DNA of 64,000 bases, taken from Novosphingobium sp. PhB57 (GTDB lineage Bacteria > Pseudomonadota > Alphaproteobacteria > Sphingomonadales > Sphingomonadaceae). The notes below the pieces were generated by a model. The model saw nothing but the letters and a program-made list of their open reading frames with translations, had not been told where the DNA came from and did no database searches. The stretch lies in assembly GCF_004342985.1 (NCBI RefSeq), contig NZ_SMBO01000002.1, forward strand, positions 248,001-312,000, read 5' to 3'. Made by a program: the position numbers and the translations under genes. Shown piece by piece: positions 54,669 through 63,068 of the stretch (its first letter is position 1; every line of letters starts with the position of its first letter).

Positions 54669-54801
54669 TATGGCGGCGATGTCGCAACCGTCTTCGCGGC
54701 GGAAGCGACAAGTGTCGCGCCTGTGCTTGACTTTACCCCCCGTCGCCGCTTTTGCGCCGCAATTATCGGCCAGAGCGCCGCCCGAAATTACCGGAGTTGA
54801 A

Positions 54802-55047
54802 ATGACCATGGACCGCGCAGAGACCTCGGCCCGCATCGCCGCGCTGATCGAGCCCTTCAACAAGAAGGGCATCGAAGTCGCCGACGCGACCCGCTTCACT
54901 GACGACCTCGAGTTCGACAGCCTGACCGTCATGGACTTCGTGGCCGCGATCGAGGACGAATTCGACATCATCATCTCGATGAACCAGCAGGCCGAGATCG
55001 AGAACTACGGCCAGCTCGTCGATGCCGTGGTCAAGCTCCAGGGCTGA
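54802..55047 (+). CDS. Acyl carrier protein of sphingolipid synthesis
   Basis: An 81-residue acidic carrier. Ser40 in LEFDSLTVMDF is the phosphopantetheine site. It precedes serine palmitoyltransferase by 13 bases, and spt-linked ACPs supply the acyl chain for sphingoid base synthesis in alphaproteobacteria; its role here is inferred from position. ATG 54802 follows GGAG by six bases. It is unlike the fatty-acid AcpP in having a long Asn/Gln-rich helix (ISMNQQAEIENYG). Confidence 0.92.
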   Translation: MTMDRAETSARIAALIEPFNKKGIEVADATRFTDDLEFDSLTVMDFVAAIEDEFDIIISMNQQAEIENYGQLVDAVVKLQG

Positions 55048-55060
55048 GGGATCCATCGCG

Positions 55061-56296
55061 ATGACCGATATGCTCAGCGAAAACGAAACCCAGGGCCACG
55101 CGGACCTGTTCAGCAAGTTCGATCCCCTGATCGAAATGCGCCGCGATCTGCTGTCCACCGGCGTCACCGATCCGTTCGGCCTCGTCATGGAAAAGGTGAT
55201 CTCGCCCACCGTCGCCCTGTGCAACGGGCGCGAGACGATCCTGCTCGGCACTTACAATTACATGGGCATGACCTTCGATCCGGACGTGATCGCGGCCGGC
55301 AAGCAGGCGCTGGACGATTTCGGCGCCGGCACCACCGGCAGCCGCGTGCTCAACGGCACTTACGCCGGGCACAAGGCGGTCGAGGAAGCGCTATGCGACT
55401 TCTACGACATGAAGCACGCCATGGTGTTCTCCACCGGCTACCAGGCCAACCTGGGCATCATCTCGACGATCGCCGGCAAGGGTGACTACATCGTCCTCGA
55501 CATCGACAGCCACGCTTCCATCTGGGACGGCTGCAAGATGGGCGACGCCGAAGTCGTGCCGTTCAAGCACAATGACATCGAGGCGATGGAAAAGCGCCTG
55601 CGCCGCATTCCCGAAGGCGCGGGCAAGCTGGTCGTGCTGGAAGGCGTCTACTCGATGCTGGGCGACATCGCCCCGCTCAAGGAGATGATCGCGGTTGCCA
55701 AGAAGTACGGCGCCATGGTGCTGGTGGACGAAGCGCACTCGATGGGCTTCATCGGGCCCAACGGGCGCGGCGTGGCCGAGGACCAGGGCTGCCTCGAAGA
55801 CGTGGACTTCGTGATCGGCACGTTCTCCAAGTCGGTCGGCACGGTCGGCGGGTTCTGCGTTTCGAACCACCCCAAGTTCGAGATCATGCGCCTGGTCTGC
55901 CGTCCCTACGTGTTCACCGCCAGCCTGCCGCCGAGCGTGGTCGCCACCGCGACGACTTCGATCCGCAAGCTGATGACGGCCGCCGAAAAGCGCGCCCACC
56001 TCTGGGAAAGCTCGCGCACGCTGCACAAGGGTCTGACCGATGCGGGCTTCCAGCTCGGCACCGAGGAACCGCAAAGCGCGATCATCGCCGTCATCATGCC
56101 CGATCTCGAACGCGGCGCGATGATGTGGGAAGCGCTGCTGCACGAAGGGCTCTACGTGAACCTCGCAAGGCCGCCGGCAACGCCTGCCAACATGACCCTG
56201 CTGCGCTGCTCGCTCTGCGCCGAACACTCGGCCGAGCAGGTCCAGCAGATCATCGGCATGTTCACCCGCGCGGGCAAGACGGCCGGTATCCTCTGA
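55061..56296 (+). CDS. spt: Serine palmitoyltransferase
   Basis: PLP enzyme of the alpha-oxoamine synthase family that condenses serine with an acyl donor to make 3-ketosphinganine, the first step of sphingolipid synthesis. The 411-residue protein is closely similar in appearance to Sphingomonas paucimobilis SPT: ILLGTYNYMGMTFDPDVI, VLEGVYSMLGDIAPLKEM, DEAHSMGF with the PLP aspartate, and the Schiff-base lysine in GTFSKSVGTVGG. It is soluble. ATG 55061 with GAGGGA upstream. Downstream lies a palindrome, not further ceramide genes. Confidence 0.96.
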   Translation: MTDMLSENETQGHADLFSKFDPLIEMRRDLLSTGVTDPFGLVMEKVISPTVALCNGRETILLGTYNYMGMTFDPDVIAAGKQALDDFGAGTTGSRVLNGTYAGHKAVEEALCDFYDMKHAMVFSTGYQANLGIISTIAGKGDYIVLDIDSHASIWDGCKMGDAEVVPFKHNDIEAMEKRLRRIPEGAGKLVVLEGVYSMLGDIAPLKEMIAVAKKYGAMVLVDEAHSMGFIGPNGRGVAEDQGCLEDVDFVIGTFSKSVGTVGGFCVSNHPKFEIMRLVCRPYVFTASLPPSVVATATTSIRKLMTAAEKRAHLWESSRTLHKGLTDAGFQLGTEEPQSAIIAVIMPDLERGAMMWEALLHEGLYVNLARPPATPANMTLLRCSLCAEHSAEQVQQIIGMFTRAGKTAGIL

Positions 56297-56302
56297 CAAG
56301 AA

Positions 56303-56332
56303 CGTCGTCCCGGATCGAAGTCCGGGACGACG
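56303..56332. repeat. CGTCGTCCCGGA palindrome, copy 3
   Basis: Perfect arms CGTCGTCCCGGA and TCCGGGACGACG around a short loop, six bases after the spt stop. Third copy of the family seen after pheT and prfC. Confidence 0.85.
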
Positions 56333-56339
56333 ATCTGCC

Positions 56340-56888
56340 TCAATCCCGGTGGCGGTCCACCAGCGCGAGGAACGCTTCAAGCCAGCCGCCGACGAACCCG
56401 GCCGACTGCTCGCCCACGGTGCCGTCCGGGGTGAGCAGGCCGTCCTTCCACTGGATGAAGGCTTCCGGCGCGCCCAGGGTGGGCATGTCGAGGTAGGCCA
56501 GCACGTTGCGCAAGTGCTGCTGGGAAAGCGCGGTCCCGATCGCACCGATCGACACGCCGATCACGCCTGCCGGCTTGCCCGCCCAAGCGCTGTCGCCATA
56601 GGGACGCGAGGCGTTGTCGATGGCGTTCTTGAGCACGCCGGGGATCGAGCGGTTGTATTCCGGCGTCACGAAGATCACGCCGTCGCTGCTGCGCACCAGC
56701 GCCTTCAGATCCTTCACCGGCTGCGCCTGGTCGCCATCATGGTCCTGGTTGTAGAGCGGCAGGGACCCGATATCCGCGAACACGAAATCGTGGCCCGAGG
56801 CCGCCGGCAGCCGGGTCAGGGCTTTCGCGAATTGGTGGTTGTACGATTCGGCGCGAAGGCTTCCGACGACGACGACGATCTTCGACAT
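56340..56888 (-). CDS. NADPH-dependent FMN reductase/quinone reductase
   Basis: A 182-residue flavodoxin-fold enzyme. FMN phosphate loop VGSLRAESYNHQFAKAL at residues 7-23 and FVTPEYNRSIPGVLKNAIDN near residues 75-94 are typical of the ChrR/YieF group that reduces quinones, azo compounds or chromate. The physiological substrate is not predictable. It stands alone, convergent with spt, and its start ATG 56888 has GGAGT upstream. Confidence 0.91.
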   Translation of the reverse strand: MSKIVVVVGSLRAESYNHQFAKALTRLPAASGHDFVFADIGSLPLYNQDHDGDQAQPVKDLKALVRSSDGVIFVTPEYNRSIPGVLKNAIDNASRPYGDSAWAGKPAGVIGVSIGAIGTALSQQHLRNVLAYLDMPTLGAPEAFIQWKDGLLTPDGTVGEQSAGFVGGWLEAFLALVDRHRD

Positions 56889-57042
56889 GACGACTCCTCA
56901 TGGCTGGTTGCTGCCGACGACAGGTATCGGGGCAAACGGTGTCAGTGGGAAGTCCGGGGAAGCCTCAGGGTTGCGAGGGTCCTGGTGCGATGCTTGATTT
57001 CAGGCGTTTGAGATGGCGGCCGCGCTGGGTTAAGCAGCCTTT

Positions 57043-57234
57043 ATGAGAACGCTCTGCTTCCTGATCGCAACCCTGTCCCTGGCGGCTTGCGGACAGTCCG
57101 ATCCGCCGGGCCCGGACGGCGTCACGGTCGGCGAGGCGCGGGCGCTGGACGAGGCGGCGGAAATGTTCGATGCCCGGCCCGAACCTGCCTCGACCTCGGC
57201 GCCCACGGGCGCTGCCGCCACGCAGGCCGAGTGA
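57043..57234 (+). CDS. Small hypothetical lipoprotein
   Basis: A 63-residue protein with a lipoprotein signal (LIATLSLAACG, lipidated Cys16) followed by a short acidic, alanine/proline-rich mature part. Entericidin-like small lipoproteins of this size are common, but no family match is evident. Three bases separate it from the end of the convergent arfB. Confidence 0.6.
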   Translation: MRTLCFLIATLSLAACGQSDPPGPDGVTVGEARALDEAAEMFDARPEPASTSAPTGAAATQAE

Positions 57235-57237
57235 GCG

Positions 57238-57654
57238 TCAGTCGAAGCTGACCTTGCCCCGCCCGGCCTTCACCGAGCCGCGCAACTTCTTGCCCTTGAG
57301 CCGCTGCTCCTTGCCGACCCGGTTGAGGCGGCTCTTCGCGCGCTTTTCCGGCAGCTTGTGAGCATCGCGCAGCATGTCCGCCAGGCGGTCACGGGCATCG
57401 GCGCGGTTGGCTTCCTGGGTGCGGAAGCGGCGGGCGGTGAACATCAGTTCGCCCGCCGCGGTCATGCGGCTGCCCGCCAGTTCCTTCAGCCGCGCGAAGA
57501 CCGGCGGCGTCAGGCGCAACGCATAGACGTTGAGCCGCAATTGAACGGCGGTCGCGACTTTGTTGACGTTCTGCCCGCCCGGCCCGGTCGAAGCGATGAA
57601 ACTCTCGCTCGCCAGGGCCTGGGCGCGGCCGATGGTCTCCTCAACCTCGCTCAT
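57238..57654 (-). CDS. arfB: Alternative ribosome-rescue factor ArfB
   Basis: A 138-residue peptidyl-tRNA hydrolase that frees ribosomes stalled without a stop codon. GGQ motif in STGPGGQNVNKV at residues 22-33 and a basic C-terminal tail (KRAKSRLNRVGKEQRL) that enters the mRNA channel. Overlaps the upstream RluA gene by four bases. Confidence 0.94.
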   Translation of the reverse strand: MSEVEETIGRAQALASESFIASTGPGGQNVNKVATAVQLRLNVYALRLTPPVFARLKELAGSRMTAAGELMFTARRFRTQEANRADARDRLADMLRDAHKLPEKRAKSRLNRVGKEQRLKGKKLRGSVKAGRGKVSFD

Positions 57655-58304
57655 TCATCGCTGAAGCCGAAAGCGGCGAAATCGGCCGGGAGCGGCGCGA
57701 CGGCCACGATCGGCTCCTTGTCGCCGCGCGGCACGGTGAGGCCGGCCGCATGAAGCATGGTGCGCGGTGCGCCCTTGCTGCTGCCGTAGACCGGATCGCC
57801 GAGCAGCGGCAGGCCCAGGCCGGAAGCGGCGTGGACGCGGATCTGGTGGGTACGGCCGGTTTCGGGGCGGAATTCCACCAGGGTCAAGCCGTTCTTCTCG
57901 TCCAGCTTGCGCCAGTGGGTGACGGCGGGCTTGCCCTTCTTCGCCGGGATCATGCGCCAGCCGTCCTTGACCGTGCTGACCTTGGAGAGGTTGAGCGCGA
58001 TCGTGCCTTCCTCTTCCGACAGGGTGCCGGCGACGATGCCGAGGTAGCGCTTCTTGACCAGCTTTTCCTCGAAAGCGGCGGAAAAGCGCTTCAGGGCCTT
58101 GGGATTGCGCGCCAGCAACAGGCATCCCGACGTGTCGCGGTCAAGCCGGTGCACCGGCATGGGCAGCCGCTGGAAGCCCAGCGTCAATTCCTCGAGCCGG
58201 TCTTCGAGGCTGCGACCGCCCGCGCGGGGCGTGTCGAGCGGAAGGCCGCCGGGCTTGTCGATGACCAGCGCTTCGCCGTCCTCGAAGAGGATTTCCAGTT
58301 CCAT
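57651..58304 (-). CDS. RluA-family RNA pseudouridine synthase
   Basis: A 217-residue enzyme with the catalytic aspartate in HRLDRDTSGCLLLARN near residue 60 and the later blocks GRTHQIRVHAA and GDPVYG. No N-terminal S4 domain, so it belongs to the short RluA/TruC-like type; target site in rRNA or tRNA is not predictable. Followed with overlap by arfB; both act on translation. Confidence 0.9.
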   Translation of the reverse strand: MELEILFEDGEALVIDKPGGLPLDTPRAGGRSLEDRLEELTLGFQRLPMPVHRLDRDTSGCLLLARNPKALKRFSAAFEEKLVKKRYLGIVAGTLSEEEGTIALNLSKVSTVKDGWRMIPAKKGKPAVTHWRKLDEKNGLTLVEFRPETGRTHQIRVHAASGLGLPLLGDPVYGSSKGAPRTMLHAAGLTVPRGDKEPIVAVAPLPADFAAFGFSDE

Positions 58305-58305
58305 G

Positions 58306-59502
58306 TTACGTCAATGCTTTCTCTATGCGCCGAAGCGCTTCTTCGAGCCGCGCGTCGTCCGCGGCGAAACTGATGCGGAAGCCGTCACGCCCGCCGAAGG
58401 CGGAGGCGGGAACCAGCGCCACGCCGTGTTCCAGCAGGTGCAGTGTGAGCTTCATGTCGTCCCCGAAGCGGCCCATCAGCGGGGCGGCGTCGATCATGCA
58501 GTAGAACGCGCCGTCCGGGGTCGGGGTGGAGAGGCCGGGGATCGCGTTGATCGCGGCCACCACCTTGTCGCGCCGCTGGCGGAACCGTTCCCGCCATTCG
58601 GCCAGGAAGTCCTGCGGCCCCGCGAAAGCGGCGACGGCGGCGGCCTGGCTGATCGAACAGGGATTGCCCGAGGAATGCGACTGGAGCTTTTCCATCGCCT
58701 TGATAAGCCACTGCGGGCCGGCCGCCACGCCGATGCGGAAACCCGTCATCGCGTGGCTCTTGGACACGCCCGAGACCGTCAGGATGCGGTCGGCAAGATC
58801 GGGGCAGAGGTTGGCCAGCGTGGCATGCGGACGGCCGCCATTACTGTCGATGGCGTAGTTGATCGGCGCGTAGATATCGTCGGACAGCACCATCACGCGC
58901 GGATGACGGCGCAGCACTTCGCCGATGCCGCGCAGCATCTCCTCCGGGTAATAGGCGCCGGTCGGATTTCCGGGGCTGTTGAGCAGCAACCAGAGCGTGC
59001 GCGGCCCGATCTGCGCTTCGAGATCGGCGGCGGTGAAGCGGAAGTTGTCCTTGGCCGAAGTCAGCAGCGGAACGACTTTGCCGCCCGCGAAGCGCACGAT
59101 CTCGGGATAGCTCACCCACCAGGGCGAGGGCACGATTACTTCGTCGCCTTCGCTCACCGTGGCCAGCATGGCATGGAAGATCGCCTGCTTGCCGCCCGCG
59201 CTGACCGTCACTTGCGAGGCGGGAACCTCGATCCCCAAGTCGCGCGCGAAGTGCAGGGCGGCGGCCTGCTTCAGCTGCGAGGTACCACCGACCGCGGTAT
59301 ATTTCGTCTGGCCGGCATCGAGCGCGGCCTTGGCGGCTTCGATCACATGGGGCGGAGTGGGGAAGTCGGGCTCGCCCACCGAGAGCGAGATGATGTCGAG
59401 ACCGGATTCGCGCAGTTCGATCGCGCGGTCGGTCATCGCGGTGGTGCCGGAAGGGGCGATGCGCGCAAGGGCGGCAGAACCGTGCATGGTGCCGCCCGTC
59501 AC
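58306..59502 (-). CDS. Pyridoxal-phosphate aminotransferase (aspartate aminotransferase type)
   Basis: A 398-residue fold-type I aminotransferase of the I-beta/I-gamma class. Motifs: ISLSVGEPDFPTPPHV near residue 38, NSPGNPTGAYY with the Asn-Pro-Thr, DDIYAPINY, and the Schiff-base lysine in SGVSKSHAMTGFRIG. Relatives act on aspartate or prephenate. GTG 59502 overlaps the upstream pabB stop by four bases; an ATG at 59487 is also possible. It follows pabB in an operon. Confidence 0.9.
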   Translation of the reverse strand: MTGGTMHGSAALARIAPSGTTAMTDRAIELRESGLDIISLSVGEPDFPTPPHVIEAAKAALDAGQTKYTAVGGTSQLKQAAALHFARDLGIEVPASQVTVSAGGKQAIFHAMLATVSEGDEVIVPSPWWVSYPEIVRFAGGKVVPLLTSAKDNFRFTAADLEAQIGPRTLWLLLNSPGNPTGAYYPEEMLRGIGEVLRRHPRVMVLSDDIYAPINYAIDSNGGRPHATLANLCPDLADRILTVSGVSKSHAMTGFRIGVAAGPQWLIKAMEKLQSHSSGNPCSISQAAAVAAFAGPQDFLAEWRERFRQRRDKVVAAINAIPGLSTPTPDGAFYCMIDAAPLMGRFGDDMKLTLHLLEHGVALVPASAFGGRDGFRISFAADDARLEEALRRIEKALT

Positions 59503-61316
59503 GCCAGCAGCCGCGCGGGGAGCAGCCCGCGCAGGGAATTGCCGATGAAGAAGCCTTCCGCCAGATCGTCCAAAGTCAGTTCGGCTTCCACCGCGCGGTC
59601 TTCCTCGATCAGCGAGCGGCGCAGCACGCCGGCGAGCAGGCCCAGCGCCAGTGGCGGCGTCAGCAGCCGGCCATCGCGTTCGACGAAGAGATTGGTGAAG
59701 GTGCCCTCGGTAACCAGCCCGTCGTCCCGCAGGAACAGCGCTTCCTGTGCGCCGGCGGCCTTGGCGGCGGCCAGGCCCGCCTCATAGAAGCCGCGGTCGC
59801 TGGTCTTGTGGCGCAGGCGCCAGTCGCCGCTGTCCACCGGCAGGCGCAGCACGCCCACGCTGACCGGCTCGCCCATCGGCTGCGGCAGTTCGGACAATTC
59901 CAGCGCATAGGCGCCGCTGCGCGAGGCGACGAGGCGCAGCTTCGAGGGGCTTTCCGCATCGAAGCAGAGCGCCTGGATGGCATTGCGCACCGCATGGCGA
60001 TCGAAGCTGAAGCCCAGCGTCTCGGCACTGCCGCGAATCCGCTCGAGATGATGTTCGAGCAGCGGGATGCCCTTTTCGGGCGTGAAGCACATCGTCTCGA
60101 TCAGGTCGAAACTGGCGGGCGAGGATGCCCCTGCCGACTCTCTCACGAAACCCCCTTTGATCAGGCATTCCCGCCATTCGGGAAGCGCTTTTGAATCGGC
60201 GACCACGGCCGAGCCGACGCCGAGGACCGCACGGCCGGCCCCGTTCTCGCCCGGCGCCAGGCGCCCCGTTAGATGCAGAGTGCGAATTGCCACATTGAAG
60301 GCGGCATCGCCAGTAGGATCGATCCGGCCGATCGAGCCGCAATAGGGGCCGCGGGCATGGGATTCCCCTTCGGCGATCAGCTCCATGGCGCGGATCTTCG
60401 GTGCGCCGGTGATCGAGCCGCAGGGAAACAGCGCCCGCAGGATATCGACGGCGCCCTTGCTCTCCGCCAGATCGGCGCGGACGGTGGAGACCATCTGGTG
60501 GACGGTGGGATAGCTCTCGATCGCGAAGGCATCCTCCACGCGGACACTGCCGGCTTCGGCCACGCGTGAGAGGTCGTTGCGCATCAGATCCAGGATCATG
60601 AGGTTCTCTGCCCGGTCCTTTGCGGAGCCGGCGAGTTCCGCGCGCAGGGCCTGGTCCTGCGCCGCATCCTGGCCGCGCGGGCGGGTGCCCTTCATCGGGC
60701 GCACCGTCACCCGGCCGTTTTCCAGCGCGAAGAACAGTTCGGGCGAGAAGCTCAGCAGGTACTGCGCACCGTCGCAGACCACGCCGCCATAGCCGGCCGC
60801 GGCGGAAGGCCGGATCGCGGCATAGAGCGCCAGTGGATCGCCATGCCAGGGACCGGCCAGCGGGAACGTGAGGTTCGCCTGATAGATGTCCCCCGCCTCG
60901 ATGGCGCCGTGAATCCGGGAAAAGACCCGGTCATAGTCGCCGGTCGTGATCTGCGGTTCCAGCGGTCCGATGCCGACGCGGCCCGGCGGGGCATGGCGGG
61001 CGAGCCAGTCCGGCACGTCCAGCGCGGCGATCGTCTCGTATCCGGCAAAGGCGCCGAACCACACGAGCGGGCCGGTCACCCCGGTGCGTCCGGGCAGGCG
61101 CCCCGCCAGCCGCGGTTCGAGGGCCAGTCCGGCCTCGTAGGCCAGGTAGCCCGCCAGGTGCAGCCCTTCCGCGGCGAGTTGCTCGATCCGCGCGAGCGCC
61201 GGCACCACCTCTTCGGCGCTGCGGGCGATCACGATCTCGCTCGGCGCGCGGTAGAGCCGGGCGTCGCCGGCGCCTTCGCGGCGGGCATCATCGAGGAGGA
61301 CGAATATTTCGGACAT
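59499..61316 (-). CDS. pabB: Bifunctional aminodeoxychorismate synthase I / ADC lyase (PabB-PabC fusion)
   Basis: A 605-residue enzyme making p-aminobenzoate for folate. Residues 1-380 are PabB: chorismate-binding blocks FYQANLT-type IYQANLTFPLAG, VRPMKGTRPRG, LMILDLMRNDLSRVAE and GSITGAPKIRAMELI. Residues 395-605 are a class IV aminotransferase domain (FDLIETMCF, LEHHLERI, VTEGTFTNLFVE), the ADC lyase. This fusion is common in alphaproteobacteria. The glutaminase subunit PabA is not here. Confidence 0.93.
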   Translation of the reverse strand: MSEIFVLLDDARREGAGDARLYRAPSEIVIARSAEEVVPALARIEQLAAEGLHLAGYLAYEAGLALEPRLAGRLPGRTGVTGPLVWFGAFAGYETIAALDVPDWLARHAPPGRVGIGPLEPQITTGDYDRVFSRIHGAIEAGDIYQANLTFPLAGPWHGDPLALYAAIRPSAAAGYGGVVCDGAQYLLSFSPELFFALENGRVTVRPMKGTRPRGQDAAQDQALRAELAGSAKDRAENLMILDLMRNDLSRVAEAGSVRVEDAFAIESYPTVHQMVSTVRADLAESKGAVDILRALFPCGSITGAPKIRAMELIAEGESHARGPYCGSIGRIDPTGDAAFNVAIRTLHLTGRLAPGENGAGRAVLGVGSAVVADSKALPEWRECLIKGGFVRESAGASSPASFDLIETMCFTPEKGIPLLEHHLERIRGSAETLGFSFDRHAVRNAIQALCFDAESPSKLRLVASRSGAYALELSELPQPMGEPVSVGVLRLPVDSGDWRLRHKTSDRGFYEAGLAAAKAAGAQEALFLRDDGLVTEGTFTNLFVERDGRLLTPPLALGLLAGVLRRSLIEEDRAVEAELTLDDLAEGFFIGNSLRGLLPARLLA

Positions 61317-61465
61317 GGTCTTGCCGCGCCTTTAGCGAGGGTTCGGGAACCGCACCAGCCCATGCGGCGCGGACGGCCGGGGCGATGAGCGCGCGCGTTC
61401 CCAGAATCCCTCTCGCGCTGGCGCCAAGGCCGCTCTATCACCATGGCGGGTGCAAGGAGCGGTGA

Positions 61466-63064
61466 ATGGACGAGATTTTCCTGGGACTCGGGGCCAATGG
61501 TGAACGTCAGGTGCTGCGGCTGGACCGCGCCAACCGTCACGGGCTGATCGCGGGTGCCACCGGCACCGGCAAGACGGTGACCCTGCAGACCATTGCCGAG
61601 CAGTTTTCCGCAGCCGGCGTGCCGGTATTCCTCGCGGACGTGAAGGGCGATCTTTCGGGCATCTCGATGCCGGGGAGCCCGCAGTTCAAGAACGCCGCCG
61701 TGCTGGAAACCCGCGCGCGCGAAATCGGCATGGCGGACTATGCCTATTCGGACAATCCCGCGATCTTCTGGGACATCTACGGCGAGCAGGGCCATCCCGT
61801 CCGCACCACGATCTCGGAAATGGGGCCGCTGCCGCTGTCGCGGCTGATGGACCTCAACGACACGCAGGAAGGCGTGCTCAACGTCGTCTTCCGCTATGCC
61901 GACGAGCAGGGGCTGTTGCTGCTCGACTTGCCCGATCTCCAGGCGATGCTGGCCCATGTGGCGGAAAATGCCGCGGCGCTCTCGGCCAGGTACGGCAATG
62001 TCACCAAGGCGAGCGTCGGCACGATCCAGCGGCAGGTCCTGGCGCTGGACAGCCAGGGCGCGGCGCAGTTCTTCGGCGAGCCGGCGCTGGAAATCGCCGA
62101 CTTCATCCGCTGCGACGACAAGGGGCGCGGCTTCATCAACGTGCTCGCCGCCGACAAGCTGATGCGCAGCCCCAAGCTCTACGCCACCTTCCTGCTATGG
62201 CTGTTGTCCGAGCTGTTCGAAGTGCTGCCCGAAGTGGGCGATCCCGAAAAGCCCCGGCTGGTGTTCTTCTTCGACGAGGCCCACCTGCTGTTCGACGATG
62301 CGCCCAAGGCGCTTCAGGACAAAGTGGAGCAAGTGGTGCGCCTCGTCCGTTCGAAGGGCGTGGGCGTCTACTTCGTGACGCAGAATCCCATCGACATTCC
62401 CGAGGACATTGCCGGACAGCTCGGCAACCGCGTGCAACATGCGCTGCGGGCCTTCACCCCGCGCGACAAGCGGGCGATCAAGGCGGCGGCCGATACGTTC
62501 CGCATCAATCCCGCGCTCGACGTCGAAACGGCGATCACCGAGCTGAAAGTGGGCGAGGCGCTGGTCTCCACGCTCGACGAGGAAGGCGCCCCCACCGTGG
62601 TCCAGCGCACGCTGATCGCGCCGCCACGCTCGCGACTGGGGCCGATCGAGCCCAAGGAGCGGGCGATCATCCAGTCGATCAGTCCTTTCGAGGGCAAGTA
62701 CGACAGCCCCGTAAACCGCGAAAGCGCCGAGGAAGTGCTTGCCGCCAAGGCCGCCGATGCTGCGGCGACGGCCCAGGAAGTGGCGGAAAAGGGCAAGGAG
62801 GAAGTCGGCCGGCAGGAGCGCAAGAACCCCAGCCTGTGGGGCGGGCTGGGCGGCAAGGTCGCCAAGGCGGCGGCCGGCGCGGCGGCTGCCAGCGCGGGGT
62901 CGATCCTGGCGCAGTCGATGCAGGGCAAGAAGAGCCGCGCGGATCCCAAGGCCTCGGCCGCCAGCGCGGCCGCCGGCACCGTGGGCGACGCCTTCGGCAA
63001 GGCCATCGGCTTTCCGGGGCTGGGCCGCTTCGCCCGCAACCTTATCGGGGGCCTGATGCGCTGA
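61466..63064 (+). CDS. HerA-like ATPase/helicase (DUF853)
   Basis: A 532-residue RecA-fold ATPase. Walker [10 protein letters not shown] near residue 30, Walker [14 protein letters not shown] near residue 270, then [21 protein letters not shown] and [17 protein letters not shown], typical of the DUF853/YjgR type. C-terminal ~110 residues are alanine/lysine-rich with glycine stretches. Role in DNA processing is assumed from HerA, not shown. It ends four bases before the M1 aminopeptidase gene. Confidence 0.9.
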   Translation: MDEIFLGLGANGERQVLRLDRANRHGLIAGATGTGKTVTLQTIAEQFSAAGVPVFLADVKGDLSGISMPGSPQFKNAAVLETRAREIGMADYAYSDNPAIFWDIYGEQGHPVRTTISEMGPLPLSRLMDLNDTQEGVLNVVFRYADEQGLLLLDLPDLQAMLAHVAENAAALSARYGNVTKASVGTIQRQVLALDSQGAAQFFGEPALEIADFIRCDDKGRGFINVLAADKLMRSPKLYATFLLWLLSELFEVLPEVGDPEKPRLVFFFDEAHLLFDDAPKALQDKVEQVVRLVRSKGVGVYFVTQNPIDIPEDIAGQLGNRVQHALRAFTPRDKRAIKAAADTFRINPALDVETAITELKVGEALVSTLDEEGAPTVVQRTLIAPPRSRLGPIEPKERAIIQSISPFEGKYDSPVNRESAEEVLAAKAADAAATAQEVAEKGKEEVGRQERKNPSLWGGLGGKVAKAAAGAAAASAGSILAQSMQGKKSRADPKASAASAAAGTVGDAFGKAIGFPGLGRFARNLIGGLMR

Positions 63065-63068
63065 CCCG

